Part shown: positions 53,188 through 61,383 of the stretch, piece by piece
Position numbering within the stretch: the first letter of the stretch is position 1
How the letters are laid out: the number at the start of each line of letters is the position of its first letter
DNA from: Pseudofulvibacter geojedonensis
GTDB lineage: Bacteria > Bacteroidota > Bacteroidia > Flavobacteriales > Flavobacteriaceae
Assembly: GCF_042675745.1 (NCBI RefSeq)
Contig: NZ_JBHTJM010000010.1
Coordinates: 62,001 to 126,000, forward strand
DNA length: 64,000 nucleotides
Direction: 5' to 3'
The notes under the pieces: generated by a model
The model's input: only the letters and a program-made list of their open reading frames with translations
The model's database searches: none
What the model was told of the DNA's origin: nothing
Translations under genes and position numbers: made by a program

Positions 53188-53212
53188 AACAATAATTTAG
53201 CAAATTATTGTT
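53188..53212 (-). terminator. Hairpin after the CHAT gene
   Basis: AACAATAATTT pairs with AAATTATTGTT (11 bp, loop AGC), 10 bases after the CHAT stop. No T run follows, so strength is uncertain. Confidence 0.45.
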
Positions 53213-53221
53213 CATAGATAT

Positions 53222-55192
53222 TTATCTCAGTTTTTTACTTCTCTTTCTGTTAAAGATAAAAAACATTACTAAAATAATTATACCTACTATCCAACACCAA
53301 TAATTGGTATTAGAAGAGATAACGCTCATGTCTCCAGCTGGAATGAATCCAGCCCAGAAATAAGGGGCGTTTAAATTTTCATTATTAAGGTAATCTAATT
53401 TAGCTTGTCTTAAGGCTTTGTCTTTGGTCATTCCTTCTTTTAAATTGGTGTAGAATGATTCCATAAGTTTAGTAGTTTGTGCATCGTTAACGCTCCATAA
53501 ACTAGTAATGGTACTTTTAGCTCCAGCATAGGTAAAACCTCTCGCTAAGCTAATAACTCCTTCACCACGTTTTAATTCTCCTAAGCCAGTTTCACAAGCA
53601 CTTAAAACTACTAAATCAGCATTTAAATCTAAATTGTATAATTCGTTAACATATAAACGACTATCGTTAATACTAGTTGAGTCTGTTTCTTTTTGAAAAG
53701 CAATGTATGAAAACTCTCCCATGGCATCATTAGATTTGGCATGAGTGGATAAGTGAATGATATTAAAGTTTTTAGCTTGTTTTAAGAAGTTTTCTTTAGT
53801 AGCATGATTACTTTCTAATAAGGTTCCATTAAATAAAGCAGAAACAGATTTTGCTTCTGGTATGTTATATTCTAAATTACTTAAGTCAGACCTTTTAGCT
53901 AGTAAAGACTCATAGTCAAAGGCTTTTTTATTAAAAGAAGGGGCAACAGCTAAAATACTTTTTGTAGTTTTTTTTTGTTTACCGTTTAGTAATTGTAAAT
54001 AATGAGTAGCAGAATAATTATAGCTAATTTGATAATCTTTAATTAAATATGATTTGTCATCATTTTTATCTGTCAATAAAGCATCAAAAGGTATGAAGTT
54101 TAATTCGGCATCAGGCACAATGATAACTTCTTCTGTTAATAGGTTTTTAATTGGATTGATTAATTTATGATATAAATTAAACGCATTTTTACGATATAAT
54201 TTATTGTACTCATCTAAATCGCCCTTTTTATTATTCCAATAGGAGTAAATGCCATTACGGAGGTTTTCTACCCATTCTTTTAGAGGGAAGTCTTTTTTAA
54301 GTTGTTTAACAATATAAATGTCTTTAGTAATAGCGAAGATGAAAATGTTTTCATCTCCAACAAAATATTCTAATAAACTTTGATTGGTAGAAAGTTTGCT
54401 TTGAATATCCTTAATACTACTAATCTTAGTATCGTATTTTAGTTGATGATATTCTGGATATTTATGCTTAAATAGTTTTTCTAGTTTCTCTTGTTCTCTT
54501 TTTAATTCAAAAATTTTATCAGAAATTTTACTTTTTAAGCTATCGTGTGCAGTATTCTTTTTTGTTTCGTTTGAGATAATTTGGTTTACAATGTTTTTCT
54601 CTTCTTTAAATAAGGAATCAGGAATTTTTTTAAAAGAGGTGTTTTGTATATTAATCTTTTCTAGTAAGCGTCTGGACTTATTTTTTTCGGCTAATTCAAA
54701 TGATTTTTGTTGGTTGTTTGAATCAAAAATATTTTCAAGATCATTAATGTATCGTTCATAAAAAGAGTAGCCTATTTCTGCTAAGATCTGGTTAGATTTG
54801 TTGTTTAATGTTCTTTCTTGTAACTTATCATGAAAAAAATCTAGTTGTTTGTAATAATATTTTATAGAGTCTAAATGTTGATCTTTTTTCTCTATTAGTG
54901 ATTTTTTTTTATGGTATAAAATACTGTTGGTTAAATACTCTTCTACGAGTATATCGTTTTTAGTGTTTTTTAAATCATAATTGTTTTTTCCAGAAAAGAC
55001 AATATTTTTAACTTGATCTAACTGAGTTTTTGCTTGGTTTAACTGAGAGTCGTATATCAATGCTTTAATAATATGATTGTTTTTCTCAGTTATAGAAAGG
55101 GGGTTGGTATTGCTTATTTTTTGAGTGTGAAAAAGTGCTTTTTTATGAGAAGCTAGCGATTTTTTAAAGTCTTTTTTTTCATGATATATCAA
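53222..55192 (-). CDS. CHAT-domain caspase-like protease, downstream part of a split TPR-CHAT gene
   Basis: This frame encodes the last TPR helices (IYHEKKDFKKSLASHKKAL), a coiled-coil linker (about 200-250), and a CHAT domain: HLSTHAKSND with His484, and LSACETGLGELKRGEGVISLARGF with Cys533 (numbering from a TTG at 55192), the caspase-type His-Cys dyad. One transmembrane helix (about 632-647) and a basic tail (RKRSKKLR) end the protein, so with the upstream signal peptide the protease faces the periplasm. The frame is open past the TTG up to about 55383, joining the upstream TPR frame by a -1 shift at 55364-55371. The first ATG codon is at about residue 491, so independent translation is unlikely. 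Confidence 0.85.
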   Translation of the reverse strand: MIYHEKKDFKKSLASHKKALFHTQKISNTNPLSITEKNNHIIKALIYDSQLNQAKTQLDQVKNIVFSGKNNYDLKNTKNDILVEEYLTNSILYHKKKSLIEKKDQHLDSIKYYYKQLDFFHDKLQERTLNNKSNQILAEIGYSFYERYINDLENIFDSNNQQKSFELAEKNKSRRLLEKINIQNTSFKKIPDSLFKEEKNIVNQIISNETKKNTAHDSLKSKISDKIFELKREQEKLEKLFKHKYPEYHQLKYDTKISSIKDIQSKLSTNQSLLEYFVGDENIFIFAITKDIYIVKQLKKDFPLKEWVENLRNGIYSYWNNKKGDLDEYNKLYRKNAFNLYHKLINPIKNLLTEEVIIVPDAELNFIPFDALLTDKNDDKSYLIKDYQISYNYSATHYLQLLNGKQKKTTKSILAVAPSFNKKAFDYESLLAKRSDLSNLEYNIPEAKSVSALFNGTLLESNHATKENFLKQAKNFNIIHLSTHAKSNDAMGEFSYIAFQKETDSTSINDSRLYVNELYNLDLNADLVVLSACETGLGELKRGEGVISLARGFTYAGAKSTITSLWSVNDAQTTKLMESFYTNLKEGMTKDKALRQAKLDYLNNENLNAPYFWAGFIPAGDMSVISSNTNYWCWIVGIIILVMFFIFNRKRSKKLR

Positions 55193-55359
55193 GCCTAATA
55201 TGTTGTGAGATTTTGCAATTCCACTATAAAGAGTAGTAGGCCAGTTTATTAAGGCTTTATTACCATAATATAAGGCAGAGTCTAAATCTTTATTTTTTAG
55301 GTGCGAATCTGCTAAATTGTTGAATATAGTAGAAAAGTGTTTGTTAGAAACTTTAAGGT

Positions 55360-55371
55360 CTACTTTTTTTT
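55360..55371 (-). other. Slippery heptamer A_AAA_AAG before stop: candidate -1 frameshift site
   Basis: On the minus strand the zero frame reads ACC AAA AAA AAG TAG. The canonical -1 heptamer A AAA AAG (as in dnaX) stands in the correct register. Slipping back one base gives AAG then GTA GAC CTT, exactly the CHAT frame. A missing base in the A8 run, true or from assembly, would look the same. Confidence 0.6.
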
Positions 55372-56415
55372 GGTAATCATAGCCTTATGGAAGTAGGTTA
55401 TAGCTTTATGATACTGCTTAAGACTACTGTACATTTTAGCAATGGCATTATAATATTGAGCGAGTTCTCCATATTTAATATTTTCTTGAGATAAAGTAAA
55501 GTCAATTGCTTTGGAAAAGTAATTCTTCGCTTTTTCATAATTTCTTGTAAGTGTAGCAAAAGCAGCAACTCTAGCATAAGAATTTATTAAAGTAGGGCTG
55601 TCTTTTCCTAAAATTTTCTGCTTTAATTCTAATGCCTTTTCTTGATATAATAAGCCTTTATTGTGTTCACCAAGTCTATAATATAAAGTAGCTAAGTTAG
55701 TACATAAATTAGAATGACCTAAAAGAGATACATGAGGAAATAACTTTTCTCTTATTTTTTGCGCTTTTAATAAGTGTTTCAAAGCTTTGTCGTATTCATT
55801 TTCATTGGCATAAACCAAACCTATATTTTTATATCCTCTTGTGATACCAATGTGATTTTCTCCAAATTTTTTTTGAAGAACATTTAAACCTTTATAATTG
55901 TTTTCTAGACTAGCATCCTTATCCCTTAAAATGATATATAATTCACCCTTAATAAAATAAGGTCGGTATAGTTCATGATGATCATTCCCAAAAATCTTCT
56001 TTCGAATAGCTAAGGCTTTATTTGCAGCATCAATGCCAGGCTCTACACCAATGTTTCCACTACTATGGTTATATGATAATGCTAGTAATTCATATGCTTT
56101 AGCTAGTTGGATGTTTTTTGAATTCTGCTTTTCTAATTTTATGATACAATCATTGGCATATTGTTTAGCCTTTTGTAAGTTTCCGCTATGCTTATGCGCA
56201 TATCCAGTGTTAAGTTTAATGCGAACTAAACTACTATCAGCTAATTCATTTTTAAATTTATTTAAAAGTTGTTCTCCAAAATTTATTACCGATGCATAAT
56301 TATTTTTTTTAATACTAACATTAAGACTGTCGTTAATAGATCTGTACTCATAATTGTTTTGGCTATAAATAATATAAGGGATTATAGTTGTTAAGAGTAT
56401 GAATAGTTTTTTCAT
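55360..56415 (-). CDS. Secreted TPR protein, upstream part of a split TPR-CHAT gene
   Basis: A 351-residue product: signal peptide (MKKLFILLTTIIPYIIYSQ) and about seven TPR repeats, e.g. GNLQKAKQYANDCIIKLEKQ, ENEYDKALKHLLKAQKIREKLFP, GEHNKGLLYQEKALELKQKILG, KQYHKAITYFHKAM. It stops at TAG directly after AAA AAA AAG. A -1 shift there continues into VDLKVSNKHFSTIFNNLADSHLKN, which carries on the TPR pattern, and into the CHAT domain. The combined protein would have about 1064 residues, the normal TPR-CHAT architecture of Bacteroidota. Whether the short form is a real product is open. Confidence 0.85.
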   Translation of the reverse strand: MKKLFILLTTIIPYIIYSQNNYEYRSINDSLNVSIKKNNYASVINFGEQLLNKFKNELADSSLVRIKLNTGYAHKHSGNLQKAKQYANDCIIKLEKQNSKNIQLAKAYELLALSYNHSSGNIGVEPGIDAANKALAIRKKIFGNDHHELYRPYFIKGELYIILRDKDASLENNYKGLNVLQKKFGENHIGITRGYKNIGLVYANENEYDKALKHLLKAQKIREKLFPHVSLLGHSNLCTNLATLYYRLGEHNKGLLYQEKALELKQKILGKDSPTLINSYARVAAFATLTRNYEKAKNYFSKAIDFTLSQENIKYGELAQYYNAIAKMYSSLKQYHKAITYFHKAMITKKK

Positions 56416-56506
56416 AAATTATTACACGGTGTTTAGTGGGGTGTTTGTGTTGTTAGATTTTTTTAAAAAAGAACTTAATTTATCATAATTGTTTTCTCTT
56501 CGCAGG

Positions 56507-57205
56507 TTATAATTGGTTAAGTAAACTAATTATTTTCTCCTGCTTTTTAATACTAACTTTATTCTGTAGGTTTTGTAATGTAGTTTTTGCTAAATCAATG
56601 TTGTTAACTTGTATATAACTCAAGGCCAAATACCATTGAGCATCTTTGTATAAAGGAGAGTCGTTAGCAATACCATTAAATTGTTGTATGGCTTGTTTGG
56701 TGTTTTTAAGTTCTAATAAAGTAGCACCGTAGTAAAAGCTTTCGGCGTCCGATAAAGTGTTTTTTGCTGCTATTACTTCAAAATTTTGTTTAGCTAATGA
56801 GTATTGTTTAGCGTCGTATAAGATCATAGTCTTTTCAAAGATGGTTTTGTTTTCATTTTCACTTCCTTTTTGAGTATAAATATTTGGATAAGTGTTGTAG
56901 TATTCGTTAAACAATTCTTGGTTGTTCGGTGAATGACTGAAAAAGAAAAAAGCACCAATTAACAAAATAACAGAGGCAGCTATGCTTAAAGGGAAAAACT
57001 TTTTGCGAGCTTTTTTACTATTATTTATATCCTTTCCAACTCCTTGAAGTTTTTGTTTTAACTGTTTTCGACTTTGTATAGCTATTATTTCATTTTCTAA
57101 CTCCTCTAAAAATAAAGGATCTTCTTTTTTTTGAGAAAATAATTTAGCTTCTTCTTTGGTGAGTTCATTGCGAAAGAACTTTTTTATAAGGTATTTATTA
57201 TTCAT
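56507..57205 (-). CDS. Membrane-anchored TPR protein, probable sigma-factor partner
   Basis: A 232-residue protein: a short cytoplasmic N-terminal part (NKYLIKKFFRNELTKEEAKLFSQKKEDPLFLEELENE), one transmembrane helix at about 72-90, and a periplasmic TPR domain (AKQNFEVIAAKN, KDAQWYLALSYIQVNNIDLAKTTLQNL). The shape, and a start 8 bases inside the ECF sigma gene, are those of membrane anti-sigma/sensor proteins in Bacteroidota sigma-TPR-CHAT clusters. Anti-sigma action is inference; no zinc motif seen. Confidence 0.75.
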   Translation of the reverse strand: MNNKYLIKKFFRNELTKEEAKLFSQKKEDPLFLEELENEIIAIQSRKQLKQKLQGVGKDINNSKKARKKFFPLSIAASVILLIGAFFFFSHSPNNQELFNEYYNTYPNIYTQKGSENENKTIFEKTMILYDAKQYSLAKQNFEVIAAKNTLSDAESFYYGATLLELKNTKQAIQQFNGIANDSPLYKDAQWYLALSYIQVNNIDLAKTTLQNLQNKVSIKKQEKIISLLNQL

Positions 57206-57812
57206 AACACAATTCGTTTATCACTGTTTGATATTGAGTAGATTGTTCAACTATAGAACGCAAATCTTTTAAGCACCTGTATTTTTTATTCCTAGCAATT
57301 TGTTCATTTTTATAACCGTGTAATAAAGCAATTTTATCCATAGTTATTCTTTCAAAAATACTTTGCTGTAGTATGTTTTGACATGCCTTACTTATTTTAG
57401 AAAGTAACTCCTGTACAAATCTCGTTTCATTGGTATGGAAGAGCTCCAAATCAAATTCATCTAAACCTAAAGAAATTACATGATCACTATCTAAATACAA
57501 ATGCTCTTTGTTTTTTCTCAACCTATTATACCACATATATTTACCTACCGTATAAATATAACCTGTTATGGTTTTTTCAATTTGTAATTGGTTTTGTTTA
57601 GCTTTTTCGTAAAAGACAATTATTGCATCTTGAATGATATCTTCTGCATCATTCGATATACCTCCTTTACTAAGAATTAGTTTGTATAAAGATGGTTGCA
57701 CTTCTGTGTATAAAAAGCGCAATACTGCATTTTCTAATCTATGATTAGAAGTTAAAATACGGATGATTTCATCATCTGTAAAAGATTGTTTTTTACGGAA
57801 TAAAAAATTCAA
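57198..57812 (-). CDS. ECF-type RNA polymerase sigma factor of the CHAT operon
   Basis: A 204-residue sigma-70 family protein. Region 2: FLYTEVQPSLYKLILSKGGISNDAEDIIQDAIIVFYEKAKQ and ITGYIYTVGKYMWYNRLRKNKE; region 4: LLSKISKACQNILQQSIFERITMDKIALLHGYKNEQIARNKKYRCLKDLR. It resembles the ECF factors that precede TPR-CHAT genes in Bacteroidota. First gene of the operon; it overlaps the next gene by 8 bases. No clear TAnnTTTG box was found upstream, so it may be transcribed by an alternative sigma, perhaps itself. Confidence 0.88.
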   Translation of the reverse strand: MNFLFRKKQSFTDDEIIRILTSNHRLENAVLRFLYTEVQPSLYKLILSKGGISNDAEDIIQDAIIVFYEKAKQNQLQIEKTITGYIYTVGKYMWYNRLRKNKEHLYLDSDHVISLGLDEFDLELFHTNETRFVQELLSKISKACQNILQQSIFERITMDKIALLHGYKNEQIARNKKYRCLKDLRSIVEQSTQYQTVINELCYE

Positions 57813-58257
57813 ATAATAGAGTTTTGGGAAAGCAATAATACTAAAAAACCCTAAAAATTACCGTAGGTGACTTCTTTAAAAAATACACCTGGTTTCAAGT
57901 AGTTGGTAGTCATGTTGTTGTATTGTTAATAAGATGATTTTTTCTTAAAAGGCGGTTTTACCGTACTAAGAGCTTTGTAAGAAGAAAAACGATATACACT
58001 TTAATTATTATCGATTCTTAAAGAAAAAACAGAGAGAGCTTTTATAAAATTAACTCATTAGAGGGAGTAAATAACTTTTTGAATAAAGTATTATAGAACA
58101 GTTAAGCCCTTTTATACATGAGGTTTAAGCTATGTTTTAAATTTTTATAAAAAAAACTGAAAAAATTTTGGTTACGGAAAGAGAGTGGCAAACACCTTCT
58201 TAATGAATGTGAAAATGAGCTAAACGGCTCGCAATTAAAAACCAAAATTTATTAAAG
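57813..58257. other. Intergenic region between divergent sigma and lipoprotein genes
   Basis: 445 bases, very AT-rich, with no supported gene on either strand. It must hold the promoters of the sigma operon and of the lipoprotein gene at 58258, but I see no TAnnTTTG box well placed for either. A short CGGTTTTACCG inverted repeat occurs near 57953. Nothing else recognised. Confidence 0.4.
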
Positions 58258-58434
58258 ATGAAAAATTTAAAAAAAGTAGTAATGTTAGTAATGTTTGCAA
58301 CCGTATTTTTTTCTTGTACTACAGATGATGTAATTATGAATGAACCTCAAAAAGAAATGGAGGTTGAGATAAATGATGAAGTGGCTAGAGATACTGGCGG
58401 TGATGAAGAGGTAGAAAATGATGATGATGAATAA
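58258..58434 (+). CDS. Small acidic lipoprotein
   Basis: A 58-residue protein: MKNLKKVVMLVMFATVFFSC is a lipoprotein signal with Cys20; the 38-residue mature part is strongly acidic (TGGDEEVENDDDE at the end). A terminator hairpin follows at once (58456-58485). Small acidic lipoproteins of this type are not assigned. It stands between the CHAT operon and a two-component system; it could be a ligand or target of either, by position only. Confidence 0.65.
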   Translation: MKNLKKVVMLVMFATVFFSCTTDDVIMNEPQKEMEVEINDEVARDTGGDEEVENDDDE

Positions 58435-58455
58435 AAAAAACTCGAAATGAATAGT

Positions 58456-58485
58456 AAAAACCTTAGGCAATTGACTAAGGTTTTT
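58456..58485 (+). terminator. Terminator of the small lipoprotein gene
   Basis: AAAAACCTTAG (58456-58466) pairs with CTAAGGTTTTT (58475-58485), 8-base loop, followed by T. It would lie inside the coding region if the kinase began at ATG 58447, which argues for a later kinase start. Confidence 0.8.
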
Positions 58486-58489
58486 TTGT

Positions 58490-58497
58490 TAGATTTG
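58490..58497 (+). promoter_or_regulatory. -7 box of the histidine kinase promoter
   Basis: TAGATTTG matches TAnnTTTG, with a TTG at 58471 (16-base spacing, a little short). Lies after the terminator and before the proposed TTG start at 58519. Confidence 0.45.
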
Positions 58498-58518
58498 TTT
58501 GAAGTTAAAACGAATAAT

Positions 58519-60534
58519 TTGAAGTGTTTACCTAAGTATATAGCAATTTTTATACTGGTTGTTTATTGCAGTTGTAATAAAAAAGATGTTGTTTTTTCTA
58601 AAAATTTACAAATAGAATCATCAATTGAGGCCGCAAAAAATAAAAAGAATAGTATTGAGAAAAGAAGAAAATATTTATATGAAGCATATAGGTTAATTAA
58701 TGATATAGGTAATGATTCAATTAAAAACAGTAAGTTGTTAGATGTGGCTTTTCAAGCCAAAAAAGTAAAAGATTCGTTATTTTTTAGAAAAGTTAATAAA
58801 GAAGCTTTTGTAATGTCGAAAGAACTGAATGATGAGTTGGGTTTAGCTAAGTCATATTGGAGTTATGGAAGTTTTTTTTCGAACTATGAAGTATATGATT
58901 CTGCTTATTATTTTTATAAAAAAGCTTATGATAAATACAAAAGACTTGGCAATAATAGGTATGAAGGAAAAATGTTATATAACATGGCCTTTATACAATA
59001 TAAGATTAAAGATTACTTGGGATGTGAATCTAATGTTTTTAGAACAATACCTAGTTATGAGTTATCTAATGAAGTGAAAGGTGTATATAAGTGTTATAAT
59101 TTATTAGGAGTAATGTATGGTAATAGTTATGACTATAACAATTCAAAAAAATACCACAAAAAGGCTTTGTCTGTACTGGAAAAATTAGATAACAATAGTG
59201 CTTATAAAGCGGCTACTCTTAATAATATAGGTCTCATTTATAAAGAGCAAAATAATTATAAACAAGCTTTGAGTTATTTTAATAAAGCATTAGAAATGAA
59301 AGATCTTTATAAAGACAATATAAGACTCTATGCTTCTTTAAAAACCAATATAGCTTATTCGAGGTTGTTAAGTAACGATACTCTTATTGTTGAAAAAGAA
59401 TTATTGGAGTCATTAAAAATAAGAGATAGTATAAATCATGTACTCGGAATTATTTCTAGTAAACTTTCTTTAGCAGAGTATAATTATAAATTTAAAGATA
59501 CAGTACAGGCTTTAATATTAGCAAAAGAGGCAAATAGGTTAGCAAAAAAAATTGCCCATCCTGGAGATGTATTAGCTTCGTTACAATTTTTATCTGAAAT
59601 AGATAAGAAGAATTCGTATAAGTATTTAAATGAATATGTTGATGTTGAAAAAGAGGTGTCAAAACAAGAAAACTTTTTAAAAAATAAATTTGCTAGAATT
59701 CGTTTTGAAACAGATGAATATATAGAAGAGGCTAATAGGTTATCTGCTCAACAAACCATTATATTAATTAGTTCAATAGCCTTAATATTAGTTTTGTCGC
59801 TTTTGTATTTTGTTAGGTTGCAACGTTCTAAAAATAAGGCTTTACAGTTAGAGGCAGCTCAGCAACAGGCTAATCAAGAAGTATATCAGTTATTGTTAAA
59901 ACAGCAAGAAATTTTAGATGAAGGAAAAATGAAAGAGCGTCATCGGATATCTGAAGAATTACACGATGGTGTTTTAGGGAAAATATTTGGTACACGTATG
60001 GGCTTAGGCTTTTTAGATATTCAAGCTGATGAGTTTACTCAAAATCAACATCAAAAATACATAGATGAATTACAAGAAATAGAAAAAGAAATTCGAGTTA
60101 TTTCTCATGAGTTAAAAAACGAATTAATAGATAAGGCAAATTTTATACAGATAATAGAACAACTGTTACACGAACAGTCGCAAGTTGGTGGATTTACATT
60201 TAGTATAGAAGCCTCAGAGGAATTGCATTGGAGTCATATTTCTAATGAAATAAAAATTAATTGTTATAGGGTTTTACAGGAGGCTGTTCAAAATATTAAT
60301 AAATATGCTCAAGCAAAACAAGTTCAAGTAATTTTAAAAAATAAAAATACCAATTTGTTATTACAAGTAATAGATGATGGTATGGGATTTCCTACAGAAA
60401 AAAAATATTCTGGAATTGGTTTAAAGAATATAGAGTCTAGAATAAAGAAGTTAAATGGTTTTTTTAAAATAGATTCTGTTGTTAATAAAGGAACAAAATT
60501 ATATATTGAAATCCCATTATTAAAAGTCAATTAA
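58519..60534 (+). CDS. TPR-containing sensor histidine kinase
   Basis: A 671-residue kinase from TTG 58519 (MKCLPKYIAIFILVVYCSC, lipoprotein-like signal); an in-frame ATG at 58447 would place the terminator of the previous gene inside the coding region. In the numbering from 58447: TPR repeats about 125-395 (YDSAYYFYKKAYDKYKRLGN, NYKQALSYFNKALEMKD), transmembrane helix 437-457, coiled coil, HisKA_3 with phospho-acceptor His506 in EELHDGVLGK, and HATPase with Asn616 (QNINKYAQA) and DDGMGF (643-648). It senses an extracytoplasmic signal through its TPR domain. The response regulator gene follows after 20 bases. Confidence 0.92.
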   Translation: MKCLPKYIAIFILVVYCSCNKKDVVFSKNLQIESSIEAAKNKKNSIEKRRKYLYEAYRLINDIGNDSIKNSKLLDVAFQAKKVKDSLFFRKVNKEAFVMSKELNDELGLAKSYWSYGSFFSNYEVYDSAYYFYKKAYDKYKRLGNNRYEGKMLYNMAFIQYKIKDYLGCESNVFRTIPSYELSNEVKGVYKCYNLLGVMYGNSYDYNNSKKYHKKALSVLEKLDNNSAYKAATLNNIGLIYKEQNNYKQALSYFNKALEMKDLYKDNIRLYASLKTNIAYSRLLSNDTLIVEKELLESLKIRDSINHVLGIISSKLSLAEYNYKFKDTVQALILAKEANRLAKKIAHPGDVLASLQFLSEIDKKNSYKYLNEYVDVEKEVSKQENFLKNKFARIRFETDEYIEEANRLSAQQTIILISSIALILVLSLLYFVRLQRSKNKALQLEAAQQQANQEVYQLLLKQQEILDEGKMKERHRISEELHDGVLGKIFGTRMGLGFLDIQADEFTQNQHQKYIDELQEIEKEIRVISHELKNELIDKANFIQIIEQLLHEQSQVGGFTFSIEASEELHWSHISNEIKINCYRVLQEAVQNINKYAQAKQVQVILKNKNTNLLLQVIDDGMGFPTEKKYSGIGLKNIESRIKKLNGFFKIDSVVNKGTKLYIEIPLLKVN

Positions 60535-60554
60535 AAAGCAATAATTGTAAACAG

Positions 60555-61220
60555 ATGAAAACATATACTGTTTTAATAATAGACGATCATCCAATAATTG
60601 CAGAGGCTTATAAGTTTGCATTAAATAAATTGAGTTTAGATAGTAAAGAGTTAGACTTTTCTGTTGAAATGCTAACAAATTGCGATGATGTTTTAGATTA
60701 CATAAAAACTCAAAAAACAGCAGATTTAATTTTTTTAGATATGAAGTTGCCACCTTCATTAGATGGTAAGTTTTTGTCGGGAGAAGATTTAGGAATTGAA
60801 CTCAGAGAGAAATTACCAGAGGCAAGAATTATAGTTTCAACAACTTATAATGATAATTATAGGGTGAATAATATTTTAAAAAGTATTAACCCAGAAGGGT
60901 TTTTAGTGAAAAACGATATTACACCTAAAGATTTAATGGCAGCTATTAAAACTATTTTAGATGACACCCCTTACTACAGTCAAACAGTTTTGAAGCTATT
61001 GAGAACTCATGTAAATCATGATTTCTTTTTAGATAAGATAGATAGGCAGTTGTTGTATGAGTTGTCTTTAGGAACAAAAATGGTTGATTTACCTAAAATT
61101 CTACCACTGTCTTTAAGCGGAGTAGAGCGAAGAAAGCGTCAGATAAAAGAAATTTTTGATATTCAGAAAGAACCAGATAGAGTTTTAGTGGCTATGGCCA
61201 AAGAAAAAGGTTTTATCTAA
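60555..61220 (+). CDS. LuxR-type response regulator
   Basis: A 221-residue protein. The receiver has the acidic pair Asp10-Asp11 (IIDDHP), phospho-acceptor Asp62 (IFLDMKLPP) and Lys119 (FLVKND). The C-terminal part is a helix-turn-helix (LSLGTKMVDLPKILPLSLSGVERRKRQIKEIF), a LuxR/NarL-like fold with an unusual sequence. Partner of the upstream kinase. The downstream gene is its paralogue with a degenerate receiver. Confidence 0.92.
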   Translation: MKTYTVLIIDDHPIIAEAYKFALNKLSLDSKELDFSVEMLTNCDDVLDYIKTQKTADLIFLDMKLPPSLDGKFLSGEDLGIELREKLPEARIIVSTTYNDNYRVNNILKSINPEGFLVKNDITPKDLMAAIKTILDDTPYYSQTVLKLLRTHVNHDFFLDKIDRQLLYELSLGTKMVDLPKILPLSLSGVERRKRQIKEIFDIQKEPDRVLVAMAKEKGFI

Positions 61221-61383
61221 TACTTAAGGTGTTAAATAGTAGTTTAGTTGAATTGATGTTTTCTGTAAAAGTTTTTTATAAAAATATTTAAAGTGTACTA
61301 GGGTTTTTCCTTTTGTATTGAAAGGTAAAACCCTAGTTGTTTTTTGTTACTTAGAGTTAGATTTGCTGTAATAAATTTATCAA

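Noticed and set aside
57813..58257. Possible unlisted gene or ncRNA in the 445-base gap
   Set aside because: Read in all frames, only short AT-rich frames occur; only trivial inverted repeats and no conserved RNA shape that I recognise.
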